The position numbers and the translations under genes are program-made. A stretch of DNA of 64,000 nt from Euphorbia lathyris (Eukaryota > Streptophyta > Magnoliopsida > Malpighiales > Euphorbiaceae), in the NCBI RefSeq assembly GCF_963576675.1, contig NC_088913.1, positions 5,001 through 69,000 of the forward strand, in the 5' to 3' direction. Positions 44,901-56,352 of this stretch are shown here, in pieces (position 1 is the stretch's first letter; each line of letters starts with the position of its first letter). The notes under the pieces were generated by a model. That model was given only the letters and a program-made list of their open reading frames with translations. It was not told the DNA's origin and ran no database searches.

Positions 44901-47900
44901 ATGGATGGTGATAGAAACCGTAAAGGAAAAGCTAAAATGGTACGATTTACCGCTTTATTTCGTTGATTTTTGCATCGAATTGAATCTGTTGTGGTTTTTA
45001 AAAATTTCGGCCGGAATCGCAGTCGGGCGTATGAACATCACGCCCGATCTGCGGTTCGGGCGTATGAGTATCACGCCCGACCAGTGGTTCGGGCGTGATA
45101 GCCACATGCCCGAACCAATGGTAGGGCGTGATGCTCATACGCCGTAACCACTGATAGGGCGTGATGTGCATACGCTCGACCAATGGTTCGGGCGTGATTC
45201 CCTTACGCCCCCGTTTTTTTTAATAAAAATTAATATTTTTTAAAATTTTAGTAATTTAGTTTAATTTTAGTAAACATTTCGTATAAATTTTAGTATAAAA
45301 ATTAATATTTTTTAAAATTTTAGTAATTTTAGTAAACATTTAGTATAAATTTTAGTATAAAAATTAATATTTTTTAAAATTTTAGTAATTTAGTGTAATT
45401 TTAGTTTAATTATAGTAAACATTTTAGTAATTTAGTGTATAATTTTAGTATAATTTAGTATAAATTGAGAATAACTATATTATAATTTTATTAGTTTAGT
45501 AGTATTTTAGCATAATTTTATAAATTTAGTATAATTTACATTATTTACAATTTTATTAATTTAGTGTAATTTTTTTTATAGACGGAGCGGCCTACTAGGG
45601 GTGGGAAATCCATCCCGTCATCTGCTCGTCGTCTAGATATGGACGACGAGGATGATACACCACGGCATACGAGATTGCGTGGTATAGATATTTCTGGTCG
45701 TAGGCGGAGAGGGGCTGCGACAGAGCAGGTGAGGAGGGGGTCGATTGCGGATCAGGCCGATATTCATGGATCAGAGGGGGCGACTGATTTTGATGACAGA
45801 GAGCCCGATAGCGATTCTTTTCAGGACTACCTGGATGTGGCAGCCCGGTCAGTGCGACAGTCCGCTGTTGCACATGATCGCGAGGTTGAGGAGAGCGATG
45901 AGCAGCCGACCCCGGGGAGACAGCCGACCCAACGCGTAGGAGGTCGTTTTGCGAGTACATGTATTTTAGTATTGTTTAGTATTTTTTAATATTATTTAGT
46001 ATAATTTTAGGATAATTTAGTATTTTTTAGTATAATTTTTTAATATTTTTGAGTATAATTTAGTATAATCTAATATAATTTTAGTATAATCTAGTATAAT
46101 TTAGTATAATTTTTAAATATTTTTGAGTATAATTTAGTATAATTTAGTATTTTTTTTGTATAATTTTAGTATAATCTAGTATAATTTTAGTATAATTTAG
46201 TATTTTTTTTGTATAATTTTAGTATAATTTAGTATAATTTTTTAGTATTTTTTAGTATAAGTTAGTATAATTTTATAATTTTTAGGGACAAGCAAACGTC
46301 CCAAAGCTAGTGAGGACGAGAGCTGGGTAGTTACTGCACCGGTTGATGGTGGTCCCGTTGATGGTTCCGTGATTCCTAGTTTTCTAGGACATGTTGCCTC
46401 ACGGATGTTGGGAGGAGAGATTCGGTCGTTTCTGACATGCTACAACAGATCATCAGCATGCCGAGATTTGTGTCAGTGGTTTTCTGGTGCGTCACCCGAG
46501 GTAAGAATAATATAGTGTGTCAACATTTATTGTAATTTATATTTTTAACTATAAACATACAAAACATTCAGTAATTGTATAAATTGTATATGTGTCATTT
46601 TACAGCCGAGGGAGATGATCGAGAGGACTGGTTTGTCTCACCTTCCACATGCCATGTTTAAGAACCTCGACACTCCGCTATTGACTGCATTCGTGGAGCG
46701 GTGGCAGCCCGATACGAACTCCTTCCATATGCCGTTCGGGGAGATGACTATCCAGCTGCATGATGTGTGGCAGATTCTTCGGATCCCGATCGACGGTCCA
46801 ATGGTGTCCGAGTCTCCCCCTACTGACTCGCTTCATGCCATGTGCATGATGATGTTTGGGGTGAGTCAGGCTGAGCTTCTGTTGCCGACTAGTCATTTAT
46901 GGGCAGGTGGAGGTGTATTTGTTGGGGCTGTACAGGGACTACTCGCTGAGGGTAGGGATGACGCTACTCGGGCCACAGCGTGGATGTGGCTTATGCTTGG
47001 ATCCACTCTGTTTGTTGACAAGAGTGGAGATAGGATTAGGCCGGCCCATCTTCATGAGGTTTACAGCGGTGTCAGCGGGGCAGCTGGACTATCATGGGGG
47101 TCTGCCACACTAGCCATGTTGTACCGGCAGCTGGGGATAGCGAGCAGAGGAGACTGCTCAGGTATATGCGGATGTTTGACCCTACTGCAGGCATGGATAT
47201 ATGAGTATTTTCCGGTTTTCTGACCGCATAGAGGAGCTCACTTGATCCCAGCTGACCATGCCCGTGCACTGAGATGGGAGGTCGGGGTACCAGGCAAGAC
47301 GACCGCCCGACTAGATACCTTTCAGGGGCAGCTGGATCGTATGACGACGGCAGAGGTATTTTATAAACTTTTAGAATTTATTTAATTATTATTTATAGTA
47401 TATTATTTTTTTTATTGAGTAATACTTTTTTCCAGGTGACGTGGTTGCCTTATGGTCCTGTCGCCGATGATGATCGGCTTCGAGTGTCCTACGCCGGTTG
47501 GATACGGTGTAGAGACATCGTCGAGCCGTATATGCCCGACCGAGCGCTGCGACAGGTCAGATATACTAAGCCTATCCTAGCTGAGCGTATTAGACCTGAT
47601 AAAGCAGTACGACCATGGAAGTCGTTATCGTACAGGCTCATGCATTCCTTAGTCACAGTTGAGGACACCTGGCGGAGATTTCCATCGGCTCGGGGCATTG
47701 ATCGGAGGAGATGCCGACCAGTTGGATACGATCCCACTGCCTGTGATCCTGCTTATATGGATTGGTATAGGCAATATTCGCATCCCCATCTCCTTCATGC
47801 ACCACAGGCTGGACCGGTACAGCATGCTCGCGCCAACAGCGAATTTGTAAGTTTATTATTATTTAATATTATTATTTAGTATTAGTTTATATGTGTTTAA

Positions 47901-48053
47901 TTTTTAATATTTATTTATTACTTTTTTTTGCAGTGGGTTAGCTGGTTGTGGCGTGTCACCCAACTATCGGCTACCCACCGATCTGACGAGGATGTTCCAC
48001 GCATTAAGAGGGAGATGGATGAGTTTATGGATGCGTGGCGTCGGGCGAGCTGA
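44901..48053 (+). pseudogene. Plant mobile domain (PMD, MAIN-like) gene with one nonsense codon
   Basis: Six exons fit in frame: 44901-44939, 45582-45954, 46286-46500, 46606-47355, 47436-47846 and 47934-48053, with GT..AG at every junction (total 1908 nt, 636 codons). The N-part is charged and low-complexity (RRRRGAATEQV, DREPDSDSF). The PMD core starts in exon 4 with LVERW-like AFVERWQPDTNSFHMPFGEM and LLxLP-like QILRIPIDG, followed by CLTLLQAWIYEYFPVF. Exon 5 has WLPYGPV, YAGWIRCRDIVEPYMPDRAL, and exon 6 ends WRRAS. The single defect is TGA at 47221-47223, codon 415, where related proteins usually have Arg after PVF; a CGA-to-TGA change explains it. PMD proteins resemble MAIN/MAIL1, nuclear factors needed for silencing and genome stability. 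It may make a truncated protein. Confidence 0.85.
45000..45215. repeat. Left subterminal GGGCGTGAT repeats of the PMD element
   Basis: About nine CGGGCGT(A/G)(T/G)GA or TCACGCC words in both orientations within 210 bp of GC-rich DNA. It lies in what would be intron 1 of the PMD gene. Confidence 0.75.
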
Positions 48054-48282
48054 TTTTTTGTTGTAGACATTCGTACATTTAAACACTTTTTGTTGTAGAT
48101 ATTAAATTTACTCTATTACGTTTATGAATGTTTATGTTTATTAATGTTTATTTTAATTTTTATGTTTTTAAATTTTTTTTGTTAAGTACATTTATGTAGT
48201 TACGGGCTTAACGGACTATTTACGGGTTTAACGACCTATTTACGGGATTCATAAGCTATTTTTTTTTGCTCTCTCGATACAC

Positions 48283-48480
48283 GGGCGTGTGAACATCACG
48301 CCTCCCCGTGTGGTCGGGCGTGATAGCCCTACGCCTCACCGTGTGGTCGGACGTGATAGTTCCACGTCCGACCACACGGTGTGGCGTGGGGCTATCACGC
48401 CCGACCACACGGGGAGGCGTGATCTTCACACGCCCCACCATGAGATGAGACGTGATATCCATACGCCCATGCATCGAGAG
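48283..48480. repeat. Right subterminal GGGCGTGAT repeats, largely palindromic
   Basis: CCGTGTGGTCGGGCGTGATA and its complement TATCACGCCCGACCACACGG alternate, so this block folds on itself. It matches the motif set at 45000-45215. Confidence 0.8.
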
Positions 48481-49384
48481 AGCAAAAAAAATAGCTTTTT
48501 CCACCCCAAAACCTATGAAAGGGTAATTTCGTCCTTCCATGGGGCTAGGGGTGGGAAATTTGATAATTATCTCTAACAATATGAACGGGTGAAAATAAAT
48601 TATATGGTATATCGAAGATTAATTTATTTTGACCGATGGTTTCTTCAAACCAATAAAATGCCTTTGTTTTTCTAATTAAAATACGGACCTAGCCTAACGG
48701 AAATCCCAACCAGGTTGGCACCACAAAATGCCTTTGTTAACCTCATTTTTAGTACCGTGTCGTTAATTGTAAAAGGAATTAATCAGATACTCAGAGCATT
48801 TTAACTATCTACTTGGAGCATTTTAAACACTCACTTTTTTCTTTTATTAATATATTGCGGGTTTGACAGTTCTTGAGCCATGAGTACTCACCCCGCCCAA
48901 GTTGTGTCTCGTCCCAATTTCTATAAAAAAAATACTATCTACTTGGAGCATTTTAACTCAATAATGATATATTAAGAATATCTTGCCAAACTTCACAATT
49001 CTTTAGAAACTTCTATATGATTAACCTAGCTCCCATGATAGGTCAAAAAAATGAAGGATTTGAATACATATCAATTTAAATAAGTTCAATATGAAATAGA
49101 TTATTGTAAGAAAATTTGAGGAGTCAATAAACTACTTTAAATAAATTCAAGTTGCTAATAGTTTAGGACGCTAACAAGACATTCTGTAAATTCAATGGCA
49201 ATTTTCTCGATGGGACCCCTCATGTATTATGCCTTAAAACAACATAAAAATGTGAAATTTTAGTCATTTTATTAATTTATTTATTTTTCATTTTTTGAAC
49301 AATTATATTTTTGATAAAAAAAACAATTGTATATAAAAAAAGGATTTAAGCTAGAATTTGAGATAGTGTGAAAAACCAATTGTT

Positions 49385-49650
49385 ATACCAGAAATTCTAC
49401 TATATAATACACCCATGTGATAGTGCCACTTGTATATGTTAATTTCTTCACACCAATCATCTCGCATGAAGAGAAATTCTACTATATATCGGGTGCAATA
49501 CACTTGTGTAATGAAATAGTGCTACTTGTATATGTTAATTTCTTCACACCAATCATCTCTAATAAAGAGAAATTCTACTATATACCTGGTGCAATACACC
49601 CGTGTAATGAAATATTGCCACTTGTATATGTTAATTTCTTCACACTAATC
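49385..49650. repeat. ~93-bp tandem repeat, three copies
   Basis: GAAATTCTACTATATA...TATATGTTAATTTCTTCACAC occurs three times in a row with small differences. The repeat encodes a short repetitive frame (LVYVNFFTPIIS) that is not a gene. Confidence 0.85.
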
Positions 49651-50074
49651 AAAAAAATGTAGGAAACTGCTATAGTTTATCGACAAACTTGTTTGGAATA
49701 TCTATTTCACAGTTAAATACTAGTCAACATAAATTTTTTTGTTAAATTTCGATAACGGATGCTAAGATTGATATTGTTTAGAAACGTTAGTATGTATCAT
49801 TTTATACATTAGAGCTAAACGTTAGTATGTATCATTTTTACTCTCTCATGGACATAGTTCTTGATGAGCTAATATTATGACCTGAGTATGGGTTTCAATT
49901 TATGTCATGACAAGTCCATTTATCAAGAGATTTACAAAGAGAATCTGGATATTATTTTTCACTTAAGAAAAAATAAAAAGGGTTAATTATTATTTTTCAC
50001 TCTGGAAATCTAATACTTTGAAAGTTCATGGTTGCACTTTGAAATATACCTATCATATATTTTAAATTTTTCCA

Positions 50075-50192
50075 TGTAAATTATTTCTATTTTACCCCTA
50101 TTAATGAGTTTAGCATTAATTATTCTTTTTGTGTAAATTATTTCTATTTTACCCCTATTAATGAGTTTAGCATTAATTATTCTTTTTGTGTA
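50075..50192. repeat. 57-bp perfect tandem duplication
   Basis: TGTAAATTATTTCTATTTTA through CATTAATTATTCTTTTTG occurs twice head to tail. Confidence 0.9.
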
Positions 50193-52619
50193 ATTTAATG
50201 AATGTGACGGAAAATCAGGATTATTACTAAAGAGAGATAAATGAGTATTTTAGTCGATTTGCTATAAATTTAATTCTAACCAATCATTTTTTGAATATGT
50301 GATTTGATCAAATGTGACAAATCATATATGAATCGAATTGAGGATCATTAAGGTGCATGTGAAAATTCATGTTATTATTATGATACACCTAGTATCCAGT
50401 TTTTGGAGTAATTAGCATGGATGGTCACAAAAGTTTGGACAATATTTTCAAAAGGTCACAAAAGTTTAATTTGTCAGAATAAAATCATTTAAGTTTTCTT
50501 CTTGTTCCAATAAAGTCATTTTAAACGTTTTTTAGTCATTTTTTCTCCGAAATTTCTAACATGACATGCCAACGTCACGTCAGCAGCACCTGACATATTA
50601 AAAAATATAACAACATATTTTAATTGACAATCGATATGTCATGTGAGTTAATTTGTAGTTAAAATTTTAATTGAAAATCTTTATTTAATTTTTTTATCAT
50701 GCCACGTGACGTTGAGACATGTGATTAGATGTCATATAACATCTAGGCTCTTAATATAAATAAATCAAAATTTAGGGGTAAAAAAAAAATAAACAGAGGA
50801 GGCAGTAACTTCTACACCTCACCTTCCCATTTTATCATTTCTCATTTCTCTTCCACTCATCATTCTTCTAGCTCTTTCTTTCCTCTCTTACATCACCACC
50901 ATCATATTTCATCCTTATCTCCATCAATCTTCCTAACAATCAGTTTGCTCTTCACTTTGCACTTACTAATTCCTCTCAAACAAGCCAAAACATCTATCAA
51001 TTTCTGAAATTTAGAGCTAAACTTCAAGTTTTTGGTATTATGGATTTCAACCTTCAAAGGCTCGATTCGGACAAAACGTAAGGAGTTAAGCTACGAAACC
51101 ACCACCATTAAACTCGTGTCGGCAAGGAGAGTTTCCAATAGTCACCGGATTCACGCCGGCGCCACTCCGGAAGCCGGCAAGTTTCTCCGGAGATGGTATT
51201 TTCGGCCGAAATTATTTTTACCACGTTCTCTATATTATTTTAAGAAAGATTAATTCTTGACTTTTTGTTAGATTCTCAACAGATTAATTACTATGAATTT
51301 TTCAAGTTTATAGCTTAGGAATTTAACATAAAAATTCACATTTAGGTAAGCTTAGGTCTAGGTGAAGTTAGATATTGTATGAGGTTAAGAAAATTGGACA
51401 CATAAGCATACATTTTAGCATTTTTGTGGTGAATTAGAATTATTAAATACATAAAGTTGATTGTGGTTATTCTAGGTGAGGATCTAGCACCTATGGAGAT
51501 ACAATAAGGTGTTTGTAAGGTTAAAAAAATTCACTACAAGAAAAACGCGTTTTACCAGCGGAAAATTCCGTCGGTGATCTGCCAAAATCCGTCGGAAATC
51601 AATGTCACCGACGGATCAGCACTGGATTGTATTCCGCTAGTAAAAGGCTCGCTGGTACCGTATACCGACCACAAATCTCTTTCCGTTGGAGACCTATACC
51701 GACCAAAATTGGGTCGGAAGATTCCGCAGGTAAATTTCAAACACCGACCAATTATTACCGACCCGAATTGGGTCGGTGAATGTTTCCGGCGGAGGTGATT
51801 AATATTAAAAATTGAAAAAAAATTATTTTTTTGAATTAGTCAATTTATTTGGATTGAAGGGAACTCGTATATGATATATGTACAAATTTGAGTCTTATGA
51901 TTCACACAGTTACAACTCATAAATTGACCAACCTAATCTACTCTAGACTTACACCTAATCTACTCGGGACTTATAAATAGATATGATTGCCATAAATTGA
52001 GAGAAGCTAAACAATTCATATCACAAAAGTTTTCAACAAATAAGTACATATTATAAGAAAAATAAGTTGGGAATTAATAATCCCAACATGATAATGTCTA
52101 CCTCAATCCATGAATTAAAACAACTACATGTGTTGGGTATGGATACCTCAATCTGCGCGTGATAATATATACCCATCTTAGTTTGGACTGAATCCGCATC
52201 CGCCTCTATAGCTCTTCACTATCATGCTTTCTTCCCTCTCCTTGCACCCTTTGATTGCTGACTGTTGACTAACCTTTCAAAAACCTTCAGTGACTATCAA
52301 ACATAAAGTCAAATTAGTTTTAACCAATGGTTCATCTCAATTTTGTTGTTTATATCTATTGTCTAAACGAACAATTTTATACCCTAAAATTACATGAATC
52401 TAAATAAGATTTAGAATATAAGCCTATATAATGAAAAGTTGAAGACTTTAGCAAATATCGATAAACACTCCTATTAAAATATAAAACAAATTATAACGTA
52501 AACACCCATAGTAGAACTGTACATTCCATTAATGCTAGGAAGGCCATTGAAACTACATCTACTGAGACTCAGTCACAAGAATATAAGCAGCAAAATAAAA
52601 AAACAGTAACACATTAGGG

Positions 52620-52803
52620 GTTTACCTTGTTGCAACAAGGTATCATTTTCTTGACACCAAGGGTGAATGCAAGAAGAGCATGCTCGCAAGTCTGTCCATC
52701 CTTAGAAATACGAGCTTCAAAACCACCAGTTGTGGAATCAATGATAAGAACTGTGCAGTTAGCTTGGGATGTTCCAGTAATCATGCTCTTGATAAAGATA
52801 AAG
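52620..52803 (-). pseudogene. Elongation factor 1-alpha fragment captured in a CACTA element
   Basis: The reverse strand encodes, without a gap, [20 protein letters not shown] and then [20 protein letters not shown] up to [13 protein letters not shown]. That is the G-domain stretch following the DFIKNM motif in eEF1A, the GTPase that brings aminoacyl-tRNA to the ribosome. About 55 residues are readable. The rest of the protein (about 390 residues) is absent on both sides. Changes at residues usually constant in plants (for example A to N/T in SQADCAVL, R to C in GQTREH) fit relaxed selection. It cannot encode a functional factor. Confidence 0.88.
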
Positions 52804-52809
52804 ATGCAA

Positions 52810-55800
52810 GTAAAAGTAGTTTCAAAAAGTTGTTTTTGTATTTCTTATCCTATTCTTCTAGATTTAATTTATATTTATTTTTGGACTGTGTATTAATTAG
52901 TTATATGTCAAGCTTCAATTAGTTATATATAAAAAAGTGATGCTATAACAAAGGCCCTGCTAAATTCTAAATTAAAAGCTAAGATTGGAATGATGCACAC
53001 CAAAATACAACAACTAAATCAAAAGAAACAGGAGATTCTCAAACTCCTTCAAGAAGTTGGATCAAATCCTCCTAAAACCTTTGAACCTAAAATTCTTGCA
53101 ATGCCAAGCACTGCATGATCTGCATTAACAGTGTAAACAAACACTGTGATATTTAAATTATCATTCACTAAGATTCTTAGCAAACAAAACTTCACAACAT
53201 AAAATTGGAACCTCTGTGTGGATCCATTACCCATAATCTAGCCTTTCAACTTGTCTTCTATTTCTGAAGGAGTATCAATATCAAATCAGATAGTAAAATA
53301 GGGAAACTGAACATAAAAATGCAAATGAAAACACAAGTAGTGAATGAACAAGTTCTACTGTATCATACATGTACAAGGTATACAAAAACTACCAATCAGA
53401 CACCAATATGGAACAAGAACATTGAGAATGCCAAAAAAGTAGAATGACTTGAGCTTCACGATCCATTGCCCTACTTCATATGAGCGTCAAATCACGAAAT
53501 CAAGCACTTACATCTGTAAAAAAAAAAAAAGAAACAGCCTGTGTGCCATCTATGATAACCACACAAGCTAGTTAATAACAACTTTTTACTTTTAAATCAA
53601 AAGACTGACAGTCATTATAACAATCTTGTGTGTCTTGCCTCCTTCCAAACATTACATTCCCGAGTATATATTGGCAACCATAGGAATAGTTTCACTCCAA
53701 GGATGCTGCATCATAAAAATCCAACACAGAATCCTTCCAAATGAAATTAACAGCTCCCTAAAAATCCAACCACAAATCAATATCAAATAATCATTGATCT
53801 CTTGCATCAAACATTTAATTTTGCTTCTCAATTACTGTAAATTAAAATAAAATTATGAAAGATTTGCTTACATATGCTTTAATATCAGCTCTTGAACCTT
53901 CCTCCTGTATTTTGTTCAATTTCCCATATAAGATGTATTTATAATTCTCTGCAATTAGGCTTTGCTCACCCTATACATAAATAAAAGATCATATTATAAT
54001 ACCTTAATACACGGGAAACATCTACTAGCAGTTAACAAAATATCAAAATATAACTCTGAAGACACGTGATCAAAAAATGCCACATGTTTTGGCTAATTAG
54101 TTGCATTTCCTCAATATGATAATGAAGAGTACAAGAAAGATCGAGCTGAGGGAGTCAAAATTGTCCATGTATATATTCTCAGTATAAATATGTTTTAAAA
54201 GTTTAAATGCTAGAAGCAACATTGAGAATCAAGTGTCTTTACTCTTTATACCATGGACCAAATACAAGGAGAATATATCAGATGCAATTCCTCAAATACA
54301 GTACATTAGCCTAAGTTGAAGGCCAGTAAACTAACTAAAATACAAACTTTACCAAAATCAAATTGAATATTCATTCAAATGGAGTAATCATTAAAGGGAA
54401 TAATATAATGCTCTTATAAAAGAAAACAAAATTCCAATTCAAAATCTCAATACGCAGCAAGTATTAAAAATTAAAACTATGGAGAAATGTTTCAAAAATC
54501 CAAGGAAAATGCAGCACTATCTCTCAAGCCTTAAGAAGGCAAAAAAGCACTTAAGCTGCCACTGCGAATGTGTTAAGCAACAAGCTTCAAATATATTATC
54601 ATCAACACAAACATCAAATATTACAAATAATTATTAAAATGGAGACAGTTTTCAAATGATTTCGATTCACTTTTTAGATTTACTAACAATAAAATACCAA
54701 ATCCATATATGACTCAAAAATGCCTAATTGTCAATTAATGTTTGGGATGCTCTAGCAAAGGTAGGAGGAACCTCTAAGGAGGATGTCGTACGTGCTTGTT
54801 TAGGTTATATTCTATATCCCTTTTACTAGGAGAACAAGCTCATCCATTGTGGATATAGGCCAAGTAACTTCCTTTATGAACTCCGTAAGGTAAAATAGAC
54901 AAACATTGTTAAGATTGGGGCTTCAATAGCTCGGGGTTTGGAAAGAGACGTTTGGGGTGACACCATATATAATAGTTGGCGTATGTTTGGTGTTCTCGTA
55001 ACAGTTTGAGGAGCGCTAGATGTTTCTGTACGAGCTTATGACGACTTCCCAAGCACACACACAGCGCATCAATGATAAGGTTGGTCAAAATTCTCATGAG
55101 ATAAATCTAGTCTTCTTCAACAAAGATTCCATTATGTGTTCCTTCAAAAACAGAGATGAGCCGAGATCCAACCGGAAACTCTTAGGAAATTGAAACCATG
55201 TAGGATGTCAAAAGAGTCGTTTCACCATTGAACCTCAAAGGGAGATAATATGATTATCTATTACACCTAACTCAAATTTTAATTATTATATAATTAACAA
55301 GCAATCATGTTTGCATACAGTAATACTAATTAACTAAAAAGAGGGAAGCAAATAATGAGGTTATAACGTAAGCCATAACCACTCCACTCTTTACAATTTG
55401 ATTGATTAATGCCCCTCATCTGTATCTTCTCCTTCAAAGTTCAAACACTCTCATTTCCAATTTATCTTAATTTCTATCATCTACTTAATTTGAGTTTCAG
55501 TTCCAAGGATGGATAAAAGAAGCAATAAAATATAATACATAAACTAATTTCGATTCAACCAACAAAAATTAAAACCCTAAAACTTTAAAAGGAATACTTG
55601 CCCCAATTTGCTGCCCCATAACTAAGGGGTTGAGATATTATCGCATCACCAAGGGATCGGAATGATACCGCTTGATCAGGCTAAGGAGCTACTATCACCG
55701 CTTGCACGCATCCATCCACTATCGGTCGACTAGAGATCCCAACTTAGGCGAGACGAGAGAACAATGAGTGACCTAGTTATTGGAAGAAGGAGATGGGAGA

Positions 55801-56050
55801 CCATGTTTCAAAAGTATGATCGCTTCATAGAAAGTTTAGAATGAAAAATCGAGGTAACAGATTCCAGAATAAAATCGTTGGCTCGAGACTAGGTTTTGGG
55901 AGAGAAAGCGGCATATGTTGAGGGAGAAAGGGAGATTAGGTCCGCGCATAGAAAAATAAGGATATATGGGGGAAATAAAAATGAGGGAAACTTTTTTCTT
56001 TTCCCGCTAATCCAAAATTACTTTCTTTATTATAATTTTTTGTTTTTTAA
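52810..56050. other. CACTA interior, no further gene confirmed
   Basis: Short open stretches occur at 53049-53234 (reverse) and 54909-55097 (reverse). A forward string near 54900-54990 reads IGASIARGLERDVWGDTIYN before stopping. None can be assigned to a family; they may be other captured fragments. Exon-like spacing is suggestive only. Confidence 0.4.
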
Positions 56051-56352
56051 TAAATACAAGCGGAATTCCGTCGGTGCCGGCTAAATTCCGTCGGTGACCT
56101 CTCCAACGGAAATAAATACCAACGCTTCGGCTGGAAAAGTAAAATTTTTAAGGCGGATTTATTATTCCGCTGCTGTTCCGCCGGTGATCAGTAGCGGCTA
56201 CGATTCCGCTGCTAATCCGCCGGTGAATTGTAGCGGATTTAGTTCCGCCGGAAAATTTCGCCGGTAATTCGCGATTTTCTTGTAGTGAGTGGTTCTTTTT
56301 GGACAATAAGATGAGTGGGTAATTATATAACAATGTTGTTTTCATTATATTT

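Larger units (their letters stand above)
44755..48573 (+). mobile_element. Mutator-like element carrying a PMD gene (ends approximate)
   Basis: The outer zones are degenerate inverted repeats: left CTTCTAGCCCCGTGAATAG and AATACCCTTTGC against right (reverse strand) ACCCCTAGCCCCATGGAAGG and AATTACCCTTTCAT. Inside both ends lie GC-rich blocks with GGGCGTGAT/ATCACGCCC repeated in both orientations (45010-45215 and 48283-48480). Between them is one PMD gene. Plant mobile-domain genes are known to travel with Mutator-like and other transposons. No transposase was found, and 9-bp target duplications are not evident, so the class is inferred. Confidence 0.6.
48574..51531. other. Intergenic stretch with small tandem repeats, no gene confirmed
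   Basis: About 3 kb of AT-rich DNA. Inside are the 95-bp repeats at 49385-49650, a 57-bp duplication at 50075-50192, and a copy (50395-50590, inverted) of the GTCACAAAAGTTTAATTTGT-type repeat also seen at about 5220-5350. The pyrimidine-rich 50800-51000 followed by ATGGATTTCAACCTTC near 51040 resembles the 5' end of a plant gene, but no continuing frame is recognised before the CACTA element. Confidence 0.45.
51532..56287. mobile_element. Non-autonomous CACTA transposon with captured host sequence
   Basis: The left end is CACTACAAGAAAAACGCG; the right end is the complement of CACTACAAGAAAATCGCG. Both subterminal zones (51545-51800 and 56060-56275) are rich in TTCCG(T/C)CGGTGA and TCACCGACGGA in both orientations. 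No transposase frame is present in the ~4.3 kb between, but a fragment of elongation factor 1-alpha is. The flanking triplets differ (ATT and AGT), so the target duplication is not conserved or an end has been changed. The element ends 65 bp before the foldback transposon. Confidence 0.82.

Noticed and set aside
45000..45183. Repetitive peptides (PDxRFGRMSITPD type) at both ends of the PMD element, also 48256-48579
   Set aside because: They come from the GGGCGTGAT subterminal repeats, exist on both strands, and do not join the PMD exons.
51032..51253. 73-codon ORF before the CACTA element
   Set aside because: It begins without an ATG in its own frame, has no recognisable domain, and a competing ATG frame is only 13 codons long; possible gene remnant only.
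53049..53234. 61-codon reverse-strand ORF in the CACTA interior
   Set aside because: No family recognised, and no supported exon junctions; not called as a gene, only mentioned as a possible captured fragment.
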